From positions 124,001 through 188,000 of the forward strand of contig CAKZVD010000003.1 in the NCBI GenBank assembly GCA_937922085.1: a stretch of DNA of 64,000 bases, given 5' to 3'. The notes under the pieces are model-generated. The model saw only the letters and a program-made list of their open reading frames with translations. It searched no databases and had not been told where the DNA came from. The stretch is from an uncultured Tenacibaculum sp. Its GTDB lineage: Bacteria > Bacteroidota > Bacteroidia > Flavobacteriales > Flavobacteriaceae. How positions within the stretch are numbered: the stretch's first letter is position 1; the number at the start of each line of letters is the position of its first letter. This document shows positions 8,964 through 19,427 of the stretch, piece after piece. The position numbers were made by a program, and so were the translations under genes.

Positions 8964-11480
8964 TTACCAAGGTTTTGGCATTTTTTGATCACGCATTGGT
9001 ACAAATACTAAATTATCATCTGTATCATCTGAATTTATGAAATGCTTGAAACGCTTCTTTATCTTTGGATCTTCAATGGCTTGTTTCCATTCACATTGGT
9101 ATTTATTTACCAATTCTTGCATTTCGTTTTCTAATTGTTCTGCGATTCCTAGAGAATCTTCAATAACTACTTCTTTTACATACGCTAAACCACCATCTAG
9201 TTTGTCTAACCAAGGAGCTGTTCTAACTAACGGTCCTGCTGTTCTTATATAAAACATTAAAAATCGATCTAAATATTTTATAGCTGTTTTATTATCTAAC
9301 TGTTCAGCAAATAATACAGCGTGTCTTGGTGTTGCTCCTCCATTACCGCATATATATAAATTCCATCCTCCCTCTACAGCAATTAAACCAAAATCTTTCC
9401 CTCTAGCTTCTGCACATTCTCTAATACAACCAGAAACTCCTCCTTTAAATTTATGAGGAGATCGCAATCCTCTATATCTATTTTCAATTTCAATAGCAAA
9501 AGTTACACTTTCATGCATACCATACCTACACCATGTAGAACCTACACAACTTTTAACTGTTCTTAATGATTTACCATAAGCATGTCCGCTTTCAAAACCA
9601 GCATCTATCAATTCTTTCCAAATATCTGGTAATTGATGTAATTGAGCTCCAAATAAATCGATACGCTGTCCTCCAGTTATTTTAGTGTATAAATCATATT
9701 TCTTTCCTATTTGCCCTATCCTTATTAATTTATCTGGAGTAATTTCTCCTCCAGGAATTCTAGGAACTACCGAATACGTACCATTACGTTGAATGTTTGC
9801 TAAAAAACGATCATTAGTATCTTGAATAGCTACTTGTTTATTTGCTGTTTCCATATTAATAGAAGCGAATATAGAAGCTATTGTAGGCTTGCATACTTCA
9901 CACCCAAAACCTTTTCCAAATTTGGTAAGTGCATCGTTATAATTTTCTATTTTATTTACTTTAATAAGATCGTATAATTCTTGTCTATTATAATTAAAAT
10001 GTTCACAAAGTGTTGCTTTAACACTTTTCCCCATAGATTTAAGAGTTTCATTAACCAAATCTACCACCATGGGTTTACAACCACCACAACCAGATGTTGC
10101 TTTTGTTTTACTTATAACTTCTCCTAAGTTATTACAACCTTCTTCTCTTATAGCATTACAAATATCTCCTTTAGTTATGCTTTCACAAGAACAAACTTGA
10201 GCAGCATCAGGAATATCCATAACACTTCCTATAGAAGAACCTTCTTTTCCTCTACTCCCAATAATTAATTCTTCTGCATCTTCTGGTATTGGCAAGCCAT
10301 TTAAATAAATTTGATGAAACATGTTATAATCTGAAGCATCACCTACTAAAATTCCTCCTAACAGTTTTTTACCATCATGACTTACATTAATTCTTTTATA
10401 TAAATTCTTCGTTTTATTTTCATATATAATAGAATAACCTCTTTCAACAGGCATAAAAGGTTCTCCGTAACTAGCTACATCTACCCCAATTAATTTTAGT
10501 TTAGTAGACATGTCTATGTTATTTCCCATAATCACATCACTATTTCCTATAATTTGATTAACCGCTACATCAGCCATTTCGTAACCAGGAGCTACAAGTC
10601 CGTAAATCATATCATTATATAATGCTACTTCACCTATTGCGTAAATAGTAGGATCTGAAGTTTGCATTTTATTATTTACTATAATTCCACCTCGAGTACC
10701 TGTTTCTAAATTACAAGTTTTTGCAAGTTCATCTCTAGGCCTAATTCCTGCAGAAACCACCAACATATTTACATCAATCTTATCATATTCTCCAAACTCC
10801 ATTCCTGTAATAATATCTTCTCCTAAAATTTTATTTGTTGCTTTAGATAAATGTACATGAATACCTAATGATTCTATTTTTTCTTTTAATACTTTACTTC
10901 CTCTAGAATCAAGTTGTCTTGGCATTAATTTTGGTGCAAACTCTACAACATGCGGTTCAAACCCCATATCTTTTACTGCCTTTGCTGCTTCTAAACCTAA
11001 CAATCCTCCTCCTAAAACAGCTGCTTTTATAACTCCAGATTTCTTTTTCTTTAATTTATCTGCATATGCTAAAGTATCTTCTAAATCTTCTATCGTTCTA
11101 TATACAAAAACACCTTCTTTTTCTACTCCTTTTATGGGGGGTACAAAAGCTGAAGAACCTGTAGCTAACACCAAATAATCATAGGAATAAACTTCTTCAT
11201 TAATTGTTTCTATAGTTTTAGAAATACTATGAATACTAGCAACTCTAGTATTTGTTATTAAATCTATATTATTTGATTTATACCATTCTAGAGATGCCAT
11301 TTCTAATGCTTTGGCATTTCTGTTTTCAAAAAATTCACTTAAATGAACCCTATCATATGCTGGTCTTGGTTCTTCCCCAAAAACAATTAACTTGAAAGTG
11401 TTTTCTTTTGTTAAATTTATAAATTTCTCACAAAATTTATATCCAACCATACCATTTCCAACTACAATGATTTTTTTCAT
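8964..11480 (-). CDS. nirB: Nitrite reductase [NAD(P)H] large subunit
   Basis: An 838-residue flavo-siroheme enzyme reducing nitrite to ammonium. The N-terminus has the dinucleotide site VVGNGMVGYKF (5-15). A second binding site, AVLGGGLLGLEAA, is near 147. Two BFD-like [2Fe-2S] regions follow: CSCE with CGGC (about 428-470) and a second set with CEVC (about 500-530). The nitrite/sulfite reductase half has an N-terminal ferredoxin-like domain (about 555-625). The siroheme and [4Fe-4S] ligands appear as CVGSTWC and CIREC near 650-695, the expected C-x5-C and C-x3-C spacing. Length fits NirB (about 840). It is the first gene of the minus-strand operon and is divergent from the siroheme synthesis gene, with shared regulatory DNA in between. 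Confidence 0.95.
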   Translation of the reverse strand: MKKIIVVGNGMVGYKFCEKFINLTKENTFKLIVFGEEPRPAYDRVHLSEFFENRNAKALEMASLEWYKSNNIDLITNTRVASIHSISKTIETINEEVYSYDYLVLATGSSAFVPPIKGVEKEGVFVYRTIEDLEDTLAYADKLKKKKSGVIKAAVLGGGLLGLEAAKAVKDMGFEPHVVEFAPKLMPRQLDSRGSKVLKEKIESLGIHVHLSKATNKILGEDIITGMEFGEYDKIDVNMLVVSAGIRPRDELAKTCNLETGTRGGIIVNNKMQTSDPTIYAIGEVALYNDMIYGLVAPGYEMADVAVNQIIGNSDVIMGNNIDMSTKLKLIGVDVASYGEPFMPVERGYSIIYENKTKNLYKRINVSHDGKKLLGGILVGDASDYNMFHQIYLNGLPIPEDAEELIIGSRGKEGSSIGSVMDIPDAAQVCSCESITKGDICNAIREEGCNNLGEVISKTKATSGCGGCKPMVVDLVNETLKSMGKSVKATLCEHFNYNRQELYDLIKVNKIENYNDALTKFGKGFGCEVCKPTIASIFASINMETANKQVAIQDTNDRFLANIQRNGTYSVVPRIPGGEITPDKLIRIGQIGKKYDLYTKITGGQRIDLFGAQLHQLPDIWKELIDAGFESGHAYGKSLRTVKSCVGSTWCRYGMHESVTFAIEIENRYRGLRSPHKFKGGVSGCIRECAEARGKDFGLIAVEGGWNLYICGNGGATPRHAVLFAEQLDNKTAIKYLDRFLMFYIRTAGPLVRTAPWLDKLDGGLAYVKEVVIEDSLGIAEQLENEMQELVNKYQCEWKQAIEDPKIKKRFKHFINSDDTDDNLVFVPMRDQKMPKPW

Positions 11481-11595
11481 AAATACTTGTTTTTGCTTAT
11501 ACTTTATTTAATTTCTAAATGATATATAATAATCTTCTGAAGAATTTTATTCTTTTAACTTCATCATTTTAAAACTTTTTACTACGTAACCACTT

Positions 11596-11652
11596 CAAAA
11601 GTACGTAATTTATTTAATAATACTTATATAAAAATAAGTATTATTACTTATT
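11596..11652 (-). promoter_or_regulatory. nirB promoter element and heptamer operator in the divergent nirB/siroheme spacer
   Basis: On the minus strand TACTTTTG (11596-11603) matches the Bacteroidetes TAnnTTTG element. Just upstream of it, AATAATACTTAT (11616-11627) and ATAAGTATTATT (11634-11645) form a perfect 12-bp inverted repeat with a 6-bp spacer. A further half-site gives AATAAGTA-N4-TACTTATT (11633-11652), the same 8-4-8 form as in front of narK. The 219-bp spacer thus likely controls both nirB and the divergent siroheme gene. The regulator is inferred to be the adjacent NarL-like protein. Confidence 0.55.
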
Positions 11653-11699
11653 TTTATATAAATTGCATCTCGAATCTTAATAAAAGAAATTATACAAAA

Positions 11700-12284
11700 A
11701 TGAATAATGTAGAACGTAATGAATTGTATCCTATATTTTTAAAAGCCTCAGATCTTAATATTTTAATTGTTGGTGGAGGAAATGTTTCTTTTGAAAAATT
11801 AAGTTTTTTATTAAAATCTAGTAAAAATGCACGTGTACAAATAGTTTCTAAAATGTTTAGAGAAGAAACTATTACTCTTGCTAAAAAATTTCAAGTAGAA
11901 ATGATAATAGACTCTTACAATCCTTCTTTTTTAGACGGAAAGCATATCGTAATTGCAACTACTGATAATATAATTGTAAATAAAGAAGTGTATCATGATT
12001 GTAAAATGCGTAATATTTTAGTTAATGTTGCTGACAATCCGCCATATTGTGATTTTTATATGGGAAGTATTGTTACAAAAGGAAATGTAAAAATTGCTAT
12101 TTCTACAAATGGTAAATCTCCAACAACCGCAAAACGTCTTAGACAATTCTTTGAAGATGTTATTCCTGATAATATAGATGATTTTGTAAAAAATTTAAAT
12201 AAATTTAGAAAAACTATTAAAGGTAATTTTCAAGAGAAAGTAGATATATTAAATAATTTCACTAAAGAATTAGTAAATAAGTAA
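11700..12284 (+). CDS. Precorrin-2 dehydrogenase/sirohydrochlorin ferrochelatase (siroheme synthase N-terminal half)
   Basis: A 194-residue protein matching the N-terminal half of CysG, or stand-alone Met8p/SirC/YlnF. Residues 6-30 read LYPIFLKASDLNILIVGGGNVSFEK, with the NAD-binding GGG motif (shown in part as ILIVGGGNVSFEK). NVADNPPYCDFYMGSIV near 115-130 and ISTNGKSPTTAKRLR near 140-155 are family signatures. It oxidises precorrin-2 and probably inserts iron to give siroheme, the cofactor needed by NirB. The uroporphyrinogen methyltransferase half is absent and must be encoded elsewhere. The gene is divergent from nirB, sharing the operator-rich 219-bp spacer, which fits co-regulation. Confidence 0.88.
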   Translation: MNNVERNELYPIFLKASDLNILIVGGGNVSFEKLSFLLKSSKNARVQIVSKMFREETITLAKKFQVEMIIDSYNPSFLDGKHIVIATTDNIIVNKEVYHDCKMRNILVNVADNPPYCDFYMGSIVTKGNVKIAISTNGKSPTTAKRLRQFFEDVIPDNIDDFVKNLNKFRKTIKGNFQEKVDILNNFTKELVNK

Positions 12285-12302
12285 AATATATAATTTCTAT
12301 GT

Positions 12303-14081
12303 CTATATTTTAGCTTGATAAGTATACAATTCGAAGTATCGTCCTTTTTTAGCTACCAATTCATCATGATTTCCTTGCTCTGCAATACGTCCAGATTCTA
12401 TTACTAAAATTTGATCTGCTTTTTTAATGGTACTTAAACGATGTGCAATTACAATAGTTGTTCTATCTTTTACAAGTGTAGCCAATGATTTTTGAATAAG
12501 TGCTTCACTTTCTGTATCTAAATTTGAAGTCGCTTCATCTAAAATAATTATTTTAGGATCAGCAAGAATAGCCCTAGCAATAGCTATACGTTGTCGTTGA
12601 CCTCCAGATAACTTTACTCCACGTTCTCCTATTAAAGTGTCTAATCCTTTCTCAAAACGATCTGTGAATTCATTTACATACCCTGCTTTTACAGCTCGCT
12701 CTAATTGTTCTTCACTAGCATTCGGCCTTGGAAATAAAATATTATCTCGTATAGTTCCTTCAAATAGAAACTCATCTTGTAATACAACTCCCAAATATTT
12801 TCTAAAACTACTTAATTTAAGTGTAGAAAGATCTTTTCCATCTATTGTAATAACCCCTGATTGTGGATTTAAAAATGTTGCACTTAACCCAGCAATGGTA
12901 GATTTACCAGAACCAGAACTTCCTACTAATGCTATTACTGAACCGGCTGTAGCTTCAAAACTAATGTTGTGAATCACATTTTTTCCTTCTTCATATGCAA
13001 ACGACACATTTTTGAATGCTAAATTTCCTTTAAAATTATTTAATTCTACAGTACGATTCCCTAACTCCTCTTCTGGTGTCATATTCATTAGTTCTTCAGT
13101 ACGATCTAATCCTGCAAGAGCTTCTGTAAACTGACTTCCTATATTACTCATTTGTATAATAGGTGCTATCATTAAACCTAAGTATAAAGTAAATGACACA
13201 AAATCACCTTCAGATATTTCTCCTTGAATCATAAAATAGCCACCCATTCCCATAATTCCTAAAGAAGCTAGCCCAAGTAAAAAGGTAGAAGAACTTGAAA
13301 TAACTGCAGTAGCTGTTAAACTCTTTTTCACATTTTTAAATAAAAGAGCTACTCCTTTTTCAAATGTTTTATTTTCTTGTTCTTCAGCATTAAAACCTTT
13401 AATAACACGAACACCAGCGAGTGTTTCTGTTAATCTTCCTTTGACTTCTGCATTAATTTTTCCTCTATTTCTAAAAATTGGACGAATGTATTTAAATGCT
13501 TTTAAAGCTACAAAACCAAAAATAGTAACAGGAATAAATATAAATAAAGTCATCCAAAGGTTAATACGTATTAGTATAACCACTGTAGCCACAGCTGTAA
13601 TGGTTCCTCCTATTAATTGTACCAATCCTGTACCAATTAAATTACGAACTCCTTCTACATCACTCATAATACGAGATACTAGAGCTCCAGACTTTGTATT
13701 ATCAAAAAATCGAATAGGTAAAGACACTACTTTTTTTTGAACTTGAGCTCGTAACTCTGAAATAACATATTGTGCTTGTACACTTAAAATACGAGTTAGT
13801 AAAAATGAAGTGATTGCTTGTAATAATAATGCGGTTCCTACAATCCATAGTACTTCATAGAGTTTAGTCATATCTTTGTTAGGAACAACTTCATCTAATA
13901 AAGTTTTAGATTGCCATGGTAATACCAAACTAGCTACTCTACTAATTACAATTAAAATTAGACCAATAAAAACTGATTTACGACGTGGCCAAATAATCGT
14001 TTTAAACGCTTTACCTAACGTAAAGTTAGATTTCTTTTTAGAGTTTTTATCTTCTGATGTTTTATGTTGATATTCTCTCAT
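12303..14081 (-). CDS. ABC exporter, fused transmembrane and ATPase domains (MsbA-like half transporter)
   Basis: A 592-residue half transporter. Residues about 25-310 form a six-helix type I exporter domain. The nucleotide-binding domain (about 345-590) shows Walker A GSSGSGKST, a Q-loop (VVLQDEFLFEGTIRDN), the ABC signature LSGGQRQRIAIARA, Walker B KIIILDEATSNLD and the switch histidine in IAHRLSTI. It should work as a homodimer or heterodimer in the inner membrane. Families of this shape export lipids, peptides or drugs, and the substrate cannot be told. There is no peptidase C39 domain, so it is not the obvious exporter for the double-glycine peptides found at 33003 and 36033. It converges with the siroheme gene with an 18-bp gap and has no clear partner gene. 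Confidence 0.9.
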   Translation of the reverse strand: MREYQHKTSEDKNSKKKSNFTLGKAFKTIIWPRRKSVFIGLILIVISRVASLVLPWQSKTLLDEVVPNKDMTKLYEVLWIVGTALLLQAITSFLLTRILSVQAQYVISELRAQVQKKVVSLPIRFFDNTKSGALVSRIMSDVEGVRNLIGTGLVQLIGGTITAVATVVILIRINLWMTLFIFIPVTIFGFVALKAFKYIRPIFRNRGKINAEVKGRLTETLAGVRVIKGFNAEEQENKTFEKGVALLFKNVKKSLTATAVISSSSTFLLGLASLGIMGMGGYFMIQGEISEGDFVSFTLYLGLMIAPIIQMSNIGSQFTEALAGLDRTEELMNMTPEEELGNRTVELNNFKGNLAFKNVSFAYEEGKNVIHNISFEATAGSVIALVGSSGSGKSTIAGLSATFLNPQSGVITIDGKDLSTLKLSSFRKYLGVVLQDEFLFEGTIRDNILFPRPNASEEQLERAVKAGYVNEFTDRFEKGLDTLIGERGVKLSGGQRQRIAIARAILADPKIIILDEATSNLDTESEALIQKSLATLVKDRTTIVIAHRLSTIKKADQILVIESGRIAEQGNHDELVAKKGRYFELYTYQAKI

Positions 14082-14175
14082 GTTTTATAGCTAGAAATAG
14101 GATATCAAAGGTAACTTAAAGTTCTATTTTATTATAATCGATTTTTCTATTTGTCACACAAATATATATACCAGT

Positions 14176-14220
14176 TAAACAAATAAAAAGTGAGTTGTTA
14201 ACTCACTTTTTATTTGTTTA
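14176..14220 (-). terminator. Strong hairpin terminator after the CotH-like pseudogene
   Basis: A perfect 21-bp inverted repeat (14176-14196 and 14200-14220) has a 3-nt loop. The arms begin and end in A/T runs, so it can act in either direction. It lies 11 bp past the stop of the minus-strand CotH-like gene and about 95 bp upstream of the ABC exporter start. Confidence 0.85.
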
Positions 14221-14231
14221 TTCTATAATTT

Positions 14232-15557
14232 TTATAAGCTCGATATTTCAGAATCTAACCAATTTAATCTTTTATTTATCCAGTTCATAAGCTGTTTTTT
14301 TTCTACTTCATGAGCAAGATAATTAGGCCATTTTTTAAAATTTTCTTCTACACTATTAGATGCTAATAGAATTTCTGAATATCCTTCTATTTTTTGCGAA
14401 ATAATAACATTAGAAAATTGATTACTTCGTAATTCTACCCAACGCTCTTTTAATTTTAATACAAATGCAGGGTCTTGCAATAAGCGATCCCACCAAAAAG
14501 GAACTTGCCATGTATCATTAGAACAACGTTCATTAAACTTATAAGCCCAAACATTTGTTTTTTCGCCTCCACAATAATTTGCATTTCCAAAGGCTAAATT
14601 AAAATCCCATATAGGTCCCATCCTAAGTTTTTCACTTTTATCTTTTACAAGTCGTGTGCTTATTCTATAACCATCTACATTATTTGATAATTCATTTAAT
14701 AAGAAAAAATCAATAAAACTTTTAGTATTAATATATTCAGCATACCCCATATCTGGATCTCTAAAATCATCACTTGCTAAAGCTTTTTAAAAAGATGCTA
14801 AATAATCACTTATATATGTTTTCTGCTCCTCTGTAATATCTTCTTCATCTGGCGTATCATATAAAAAATGTATTTTTTGACCTGAAGCTGAATTTTTAGG
14901 CGCATATTTAGATGCTATGGAATTTGCGCTTGTATATAATCTATCATTGGGCCTATTCGCTTTATCAATTTTAAGAATGTATCCTCCAGTTAAATCCTTT
15001 CCATCATTTTCACTCTTTTTTAATTTATTAATGTCTATACGATTTTTATCTCTTTTTAATTTTTCTAATAATAAATAAACACCATTATAAGATTCATTAA
15101 TAATAACATCTACAAATTTAGCTCTACTAGCATAACGTCCAATATCTCTAGATAAATCGTAGATTAATTTATTACGCATTAATGAACCATCTAAATAAGG
15201 AGCATGTAAAATCCAATCTTCTTCTTCAGGAAAATCAAGTAAGGATACATCAATATCTTCATTTGCCTGATCTCTAGTTTCAAACCCAAACTGTTTTTTA
15301 GGAAAGTTTTGAGAACTCGCTCCTCTTATTTCTATACCAATTGGTCCTGTGTAATCTATTTCCCCTTTTACTTCAATAGTTATTTTAGCATTAATCTTAG
15401 GTTCATCAACAATTTTTAATCCATTCGTATTTATATAAACTTGAGGAATTTTGTTTTCTACAGGAACAATTACAGTTTCTTTTATTATTTCTTTTTCACA
15501 AGAAGTTAATACAAATATTAACAAGCTAAAAGTGAATATATTTATTAGGTATTTCAT
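14232..15557 (-). pseudogene. CotH-kinase-like lipoprotein gene with one in-frame stop
   Basis: The reading frame starts at 15557 with a lipoprotein signal (LIFVLTSCEKE) and continues as a CotH-family protein: IEIRGASSQNFPKKQFGFE near 82-100, LRNK-like SLMRNKLIYDLSRDIGRYA near 128, and YNGVYLLLEKLKRDKNRI near 157. A TAA at 14787-14789 (codon 257) interrupts it. The frame is open again at once (KALASDDFRDP) and runs to 14232 with typical CotH sequence such as RMGPIWDFNLAFGNANYCG. Joined length is about 440 residues, normal for the family. No frameshift is present; one base change from CAA, GAA or AAA explains it. CotH proteins are atypical kinases that phosphorylate proteins. Readthrough or sequencing error are the other explanations. 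Confidence 0.85.
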
Positions 15558-15645
15558 TAAATTATAAACTTAAAATAGAATGACAAAAGTACTACTATAT
15601 CTTTCCATTTAAAAACAATAAAACAACTTCTCCTTTTTAACATAA

Positions 15646-15691
15646 AAACAAAAAGCACAATGAACAGTTCCATTATACTCTTTGTTTTATA
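15646..15691 (-). terminator. Possible hairpin terminator after the S9 peptidase pseudogene
   Basis: AAAACAAA and TTTGTTTT bracket an inner, slightly bulged pairing around AATGAAC/GTTCCATT. It lies just past the minus-strand stop at 15705. Pairing is imperfect, so support is modest. Confidence 0.4.
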
Positions 15692-15704
15692 ATCTCTTTT
15701 GTTT

Positions 15705-17708
15705 TTATTTCAAATGCTTTTTAAAAAATCCCATCATTGCTTTATATAATTCAATCTTATTTTCTTCTCTCTTAAATCCATGTCCTTCATTATATTTTAC
15801 CATGTATGGAACATCAAATCCTCTATTTCTTAAACTTGATACTATTTGATCACTCTCATTAATATTTACTCTTGGATCATTAGCTCCTTGAACAACAAAT
15901 AATGGTTTATTTAATTTTTCAATATTCAATGCAGGAGAAACAGCTTTCATAATTTCTTTTTCTTCTGTTATTTCAGGGTCATACCATTGCTCGTAAAACT
16001 GTTTCATTAGTGGTTTCCAATAAGCAGGAAAAGAATCTACGAATGTAAAAAAGTTACTAACTCCTACATAATCAACTCCGCAAACATATAAATCAGGTGT
16101 TTTTATTAAACTTCCTAAAGTAGCTAAACCTCCATAACTTGCTCCATAAATAGCTATTTTATTCTTATCTATCATTCCTTCATTTATAACGTATTGTACT
16201 CCATCTTCTAAATCATTTAACATTTTACGTCCAATTTGTTTACTTCCTGCTAAATAAAATTCTTTCCCATATCCTCCAGATCCTCTATAATTAATTTGCA
16301 AAGTAGCATAGCCTCTACTAGCAAACAATTGCGCTTCTGAATTAAAATCCCATGAGTCTCTTTCTCCATAAGGTCCTCCATGAGGATTAACAATCATAGG
16401 TGTTTTACCTTTCTTTGCATTTTTAGGCAATGTTAAATATCCATGAACTTTTAAACCATCTCTCGTTTTAAAAGAAATAGGAGTCATTGAAGCCATAGTA
16501 GAAGGTATTAAATTTGGCATTAAATCTTCTAACATTTTAAAACTATCGTTATTTACATTGTATTCATAATATTGACCATATAAAACATCACTAAATACAT
16601 AAATTAAATACTTGTCTTCGTTATCTGTACTACTAACTATTTCAAAACTATAAGAAGAAAATTTAGCTTTCAATTTCTTATGTAACTTTTTAAAATAACG
16701 ACTTACCGGAACTATAACTTCTTTTTTTCCATTATATGAATAGTAATCTAATTCAAAATTACGTTTTCTAGATCTTGATAGTTCACTCTTTAAATCATAA
16801 TTATCATTGTGAAATAAACGCTTTATTATTTTCTTCTTTTTTAAATCATATAACACAATTTCATCTTTATCACTTTCTAAATTAGTTGCTACATATGCCA
16901 CATCACTTTTGTCTGATAAAAAACTGATAATATTAAAATTGTCTTTCCAACTAGTCGTTATAACTTTTTTAAATGAGTTTTCGCCAATAGCCTTATATTC
17001 TAGTATATCATCTACACCATTTACACGTCTTTTTAAAGCTCTTAAATTTCCTTTATTATCAAATTTATAGCTACTCACAGATTTTTTTACATCTGTACTT
17101 TCAAATATCAATTCTATTTCTCCTGTTTCAATATTAATTTTATAAGGTTCAAAAATTTGTTTATTCCTTTTATTTAAAGGAACAATTACATACTTAGGTA
17201 AATCTGCTAAAGCATAAACAGTATTAAGTGTTGCACCTTCAAAAGGAGTAAGGTCAATATCTTTTTTGGTCTTTAAATTATATGAATATAAATGATAATT
17301 TTCATTTCCTCCTTTATCCATCACATATAATAATGTATTATTATTACCCCATAAATAGTTTAAAATCAATTCTTTTTTTTCTTTTAAAGCTAATGTTATT
17401 TTATTTGTTTTTGTGTTTTTAATATATACATGAATCTTACCATTTTTATCCTTTTGTTTAAAAGAAAGGTATTTTCCATCTGGAGATAATAAAAAACTAC
17501 TTTTAGTTGGTTTTTTAAAATAATCTTTAACCGTATAAGTATAATTTCCATTATCAAGGTTTGCTAACTCTTTCAGTTTTTGTGAAGATGAAGGTAACTC
17601 TGGATTACCTGGAATACTATCCTTTTTTTTCTCTTAACTAAAAACTTGAAACCCTATTAATACTATAAAAGAGAACATCATTATTTTACTCCTTATTATT
17701 CTTTTCAT
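15705..17708 (-). pseudogene. S9 family (prolyl oligopeptidase-like) peptidase with an in-frame stop at the end of its signal peptide
   Basis: From the ATG at 17706-17708 the frame encodes a signal peptide, MKRIIRSKIMMFSFIVLIG then FQVFS, followed by TAA at 17634-17636 (codon 25). The same frame then continues without a break (EKKKDSIPGNPELPSSSQ) to 15705, about 667 codons in all. A propeller region precedes the alpha/beta hydrolase domain, which keeps the nucleophile in GASYGG, the aspartate in QGANDPRV and the histidine in EGHGF. FSQ is a very common cleavage-site context in Bacteroidetes, so a CAA to TAA change is the likely lesion. Without the signal the enzyme cannot be exported. Internal starts (first TTG at 17369) would give a leaderless, truncated protein. 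Confidence 0.88.
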
Positions 17709-17984
17709 TAATAGTTTATCTTGCTTATATTTTTTCATAAAAAATCTGTTTAATTAATATTTTTCTTCATTAACGATAGTGTAAAAGTAGACTCTATATC
17801 TAAGCTAGATAGGTAACTAGAAGTTAAATAACCTTAATCAAAAATTAAAAAACAATTGCTATTTTATGATAAAGAAGTAAAAACAATATGTAAAACTTAA
17901 ACAAACCTTAAAAAGACTTAATATGGTTTAAATAAAAATGAGACCTAATTAAATGTTTTATTTTAGCAATTAAAGAAAGAAGAA

Positions 17985-19427
17985 ATGAATAGTTTTAACT
18001 TTAAGTATATTATAATATTAATAGGTTTATCTTCTCTCGGAATAATTTTATTTCAAATAAATTGGTTAAATGAAAGCTATAGTATTACTGAAAAAAACTT
18101 TAATGAATCTGCTTTTCAATCTTTAAAAAATGTAAAAAATGCTCTTAAAAATTACAGAGCATCAAAAAATATTAGCATAGAAGACGATTCAAAAACAGCA
18201 TATAGTTATGAATCTAAAGATTCTTTATTTCTCCTTAAATTTTATTCACTTCCCACATTAGGTTCTGTATATAAATACGATGATCAGTTCTATAATACAA
18301 TGGATGCATACCGAGATGAATTTCTTAGAAAGAGAAATAAAAAGAGTTCTTTAAAAGAGTTTGTTTTTATTATTCATGGAAAAAGAGATACTCTTAGTGT
18401 AAATGATTATAAAGAAATAAATGTTGATAGTATATTAAATAAAAATTTATCAAAGAGTGATATAAAACTAAAACACACTTTTGGTTTTAAGGATAAAAAA
18501 AGTAAAAAGTGGAATTACATTGGTGGTGAAGTATTAAAAGACACCCTAGTACTTGAAAAAAGTAAATATATCTTAGATACTGTTGAAGAAGAAAATCTTC
18601 ACCTTGTTTTTTATGATAAAAAGCAATTTTTATATAAATCTCTCTCCTTTAATATAATTCTTTCTACACTCTTAGTTTTAATAATATTATTTAGTTTTTG
18701 GTATGCTCTAAAAATTATTTTAAAACAAAAACGTCTTTCTCAAATAAAAACTGATTTTATAAATAATATAACACACGAATTTAAAACACCTTTAGCTTCA
18801 ATAAGTATGGCAGCAGCTACCATAGAAGAGCCTGAAATTATTAAAAATGAAAATGTCGTTAGACAATTTACTAAAGTAATAAAGGAGGAAAACAGTCGTA
18901 TGAACAAACAAGTTGAAATGATACTTAAAATGGCACAAAACGACAATTTAATTTCAAAATTAGATAAGAGTGAAGTTGATATAAATACTATTATTAAAAC
19001 TATTACTGTAAACAATAGTATTAGAGTTGAAAAAAAAGGAGGAAATATAAACTATCATTACAATACAAAAAAGGCATTAGTTATTGCTGATGAACTACAT
19101 ATTTACCAAGCTATTAACAATTTAGTAGATAATGCTATTAAATACTCTTATAATAATATAGACATTGTTATTTCTTCTAAAAATGAAAATGGATATTTAA
19201 TTATTGAAGTTACAGATAAAGGGATTGGTATAAAAAGAGAGGATGAAAATAGGGTTTTTGATAAATTTTATAGAGTTTCAACAAAAAATTTACACAATGT
19301 TAAAGGTTTTGGATTAGGTTTAAATTATGTAAAACAAACAGCAGAAGCTCATGGTGGTTATATTACACTTAAACGTAATACAATTGGAACTACTTTTTCT
19401 TTGCATTTACCTATAAACAATGATTGA
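17985..19427 (+). CDS. Membrane sensor histidine kinase (HisKA type)
   Basis: A 480-residue two-component kinase. A helix at about 8-27 and another near 215-242 enclose a roughly 190-residue extracytoplasmic region that I do not recognise. The cytoplasmic part has the H-box FINNITHEFKTPLASISMA near 260, followed by an ATPase domain with N-box LVDNAIKYS, G1 VTDKGIGI and G2 KGFGLGLNYVK. The stop overlaps the start of the following OmpR-type regulator by 8 bp, so the two are translationally coupled and form a cognate pair. This arrangement resembles the RprX/RprY-type pairs of Bacteroidetes. The signal is unknown. It is divergent from the S9 peptidase pseudogene, with 276 bp between. Confidence 0.9.
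   Translation: MNSFNFKYIIILIGLSSLGIILFQINWLNESYSITEKNFNESAFQSLKNVKNALKNYRASKNISIEDDSKTAYSYESKDSLFLLKFYSLPTLGSVYKYDDQFYNTMDAYRDEFLRKRNKKSSLKEFVFIIHGKRDTLSVNDYKEINVDSILNKNLSKSDIKLKHTFGFKDKKSKKWNYIGGEVLKDTLVLEKSKYILDTVEEENLHLVFYDKKQFLYKSLSFNIILSTLLVLIILFSFWYALKIILKQKRLSQIKTDFINNITHEFKTPLASISMAAATIEEPEIIKNENVVRQFTKVIKEENSRMNKQVEMILKMAQNDNLISKLDKSEVDINTIIKTITVNNSIRVEKKGGNINYHYNTKKALVIADELHIYQAINNLVDNAIKYSYNNIDIVISSKNENGYLIIEVTDKGIGIKREDENRVFDKFYRVSTKNLHNVKGFGLGLNYVKQTAEAHGGYITLKRNTIGTTFSLHLPINND

Noticed and set aside
11583-11608. Two TACGTAA repeats 19 bp apart as a separate operator near nirB
   Set aside because: Short, one copy next to the promoter element, and only weakly repeated elsewhere (6126-6132); not enough to call a distinct site.
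12303-14081. ABC exporter as the secretion system for the double-glycine peptides
   Set aside because: It lacks the N-terminal C39 peptidase domain and lies 19 kb from the nearest peptide gene.
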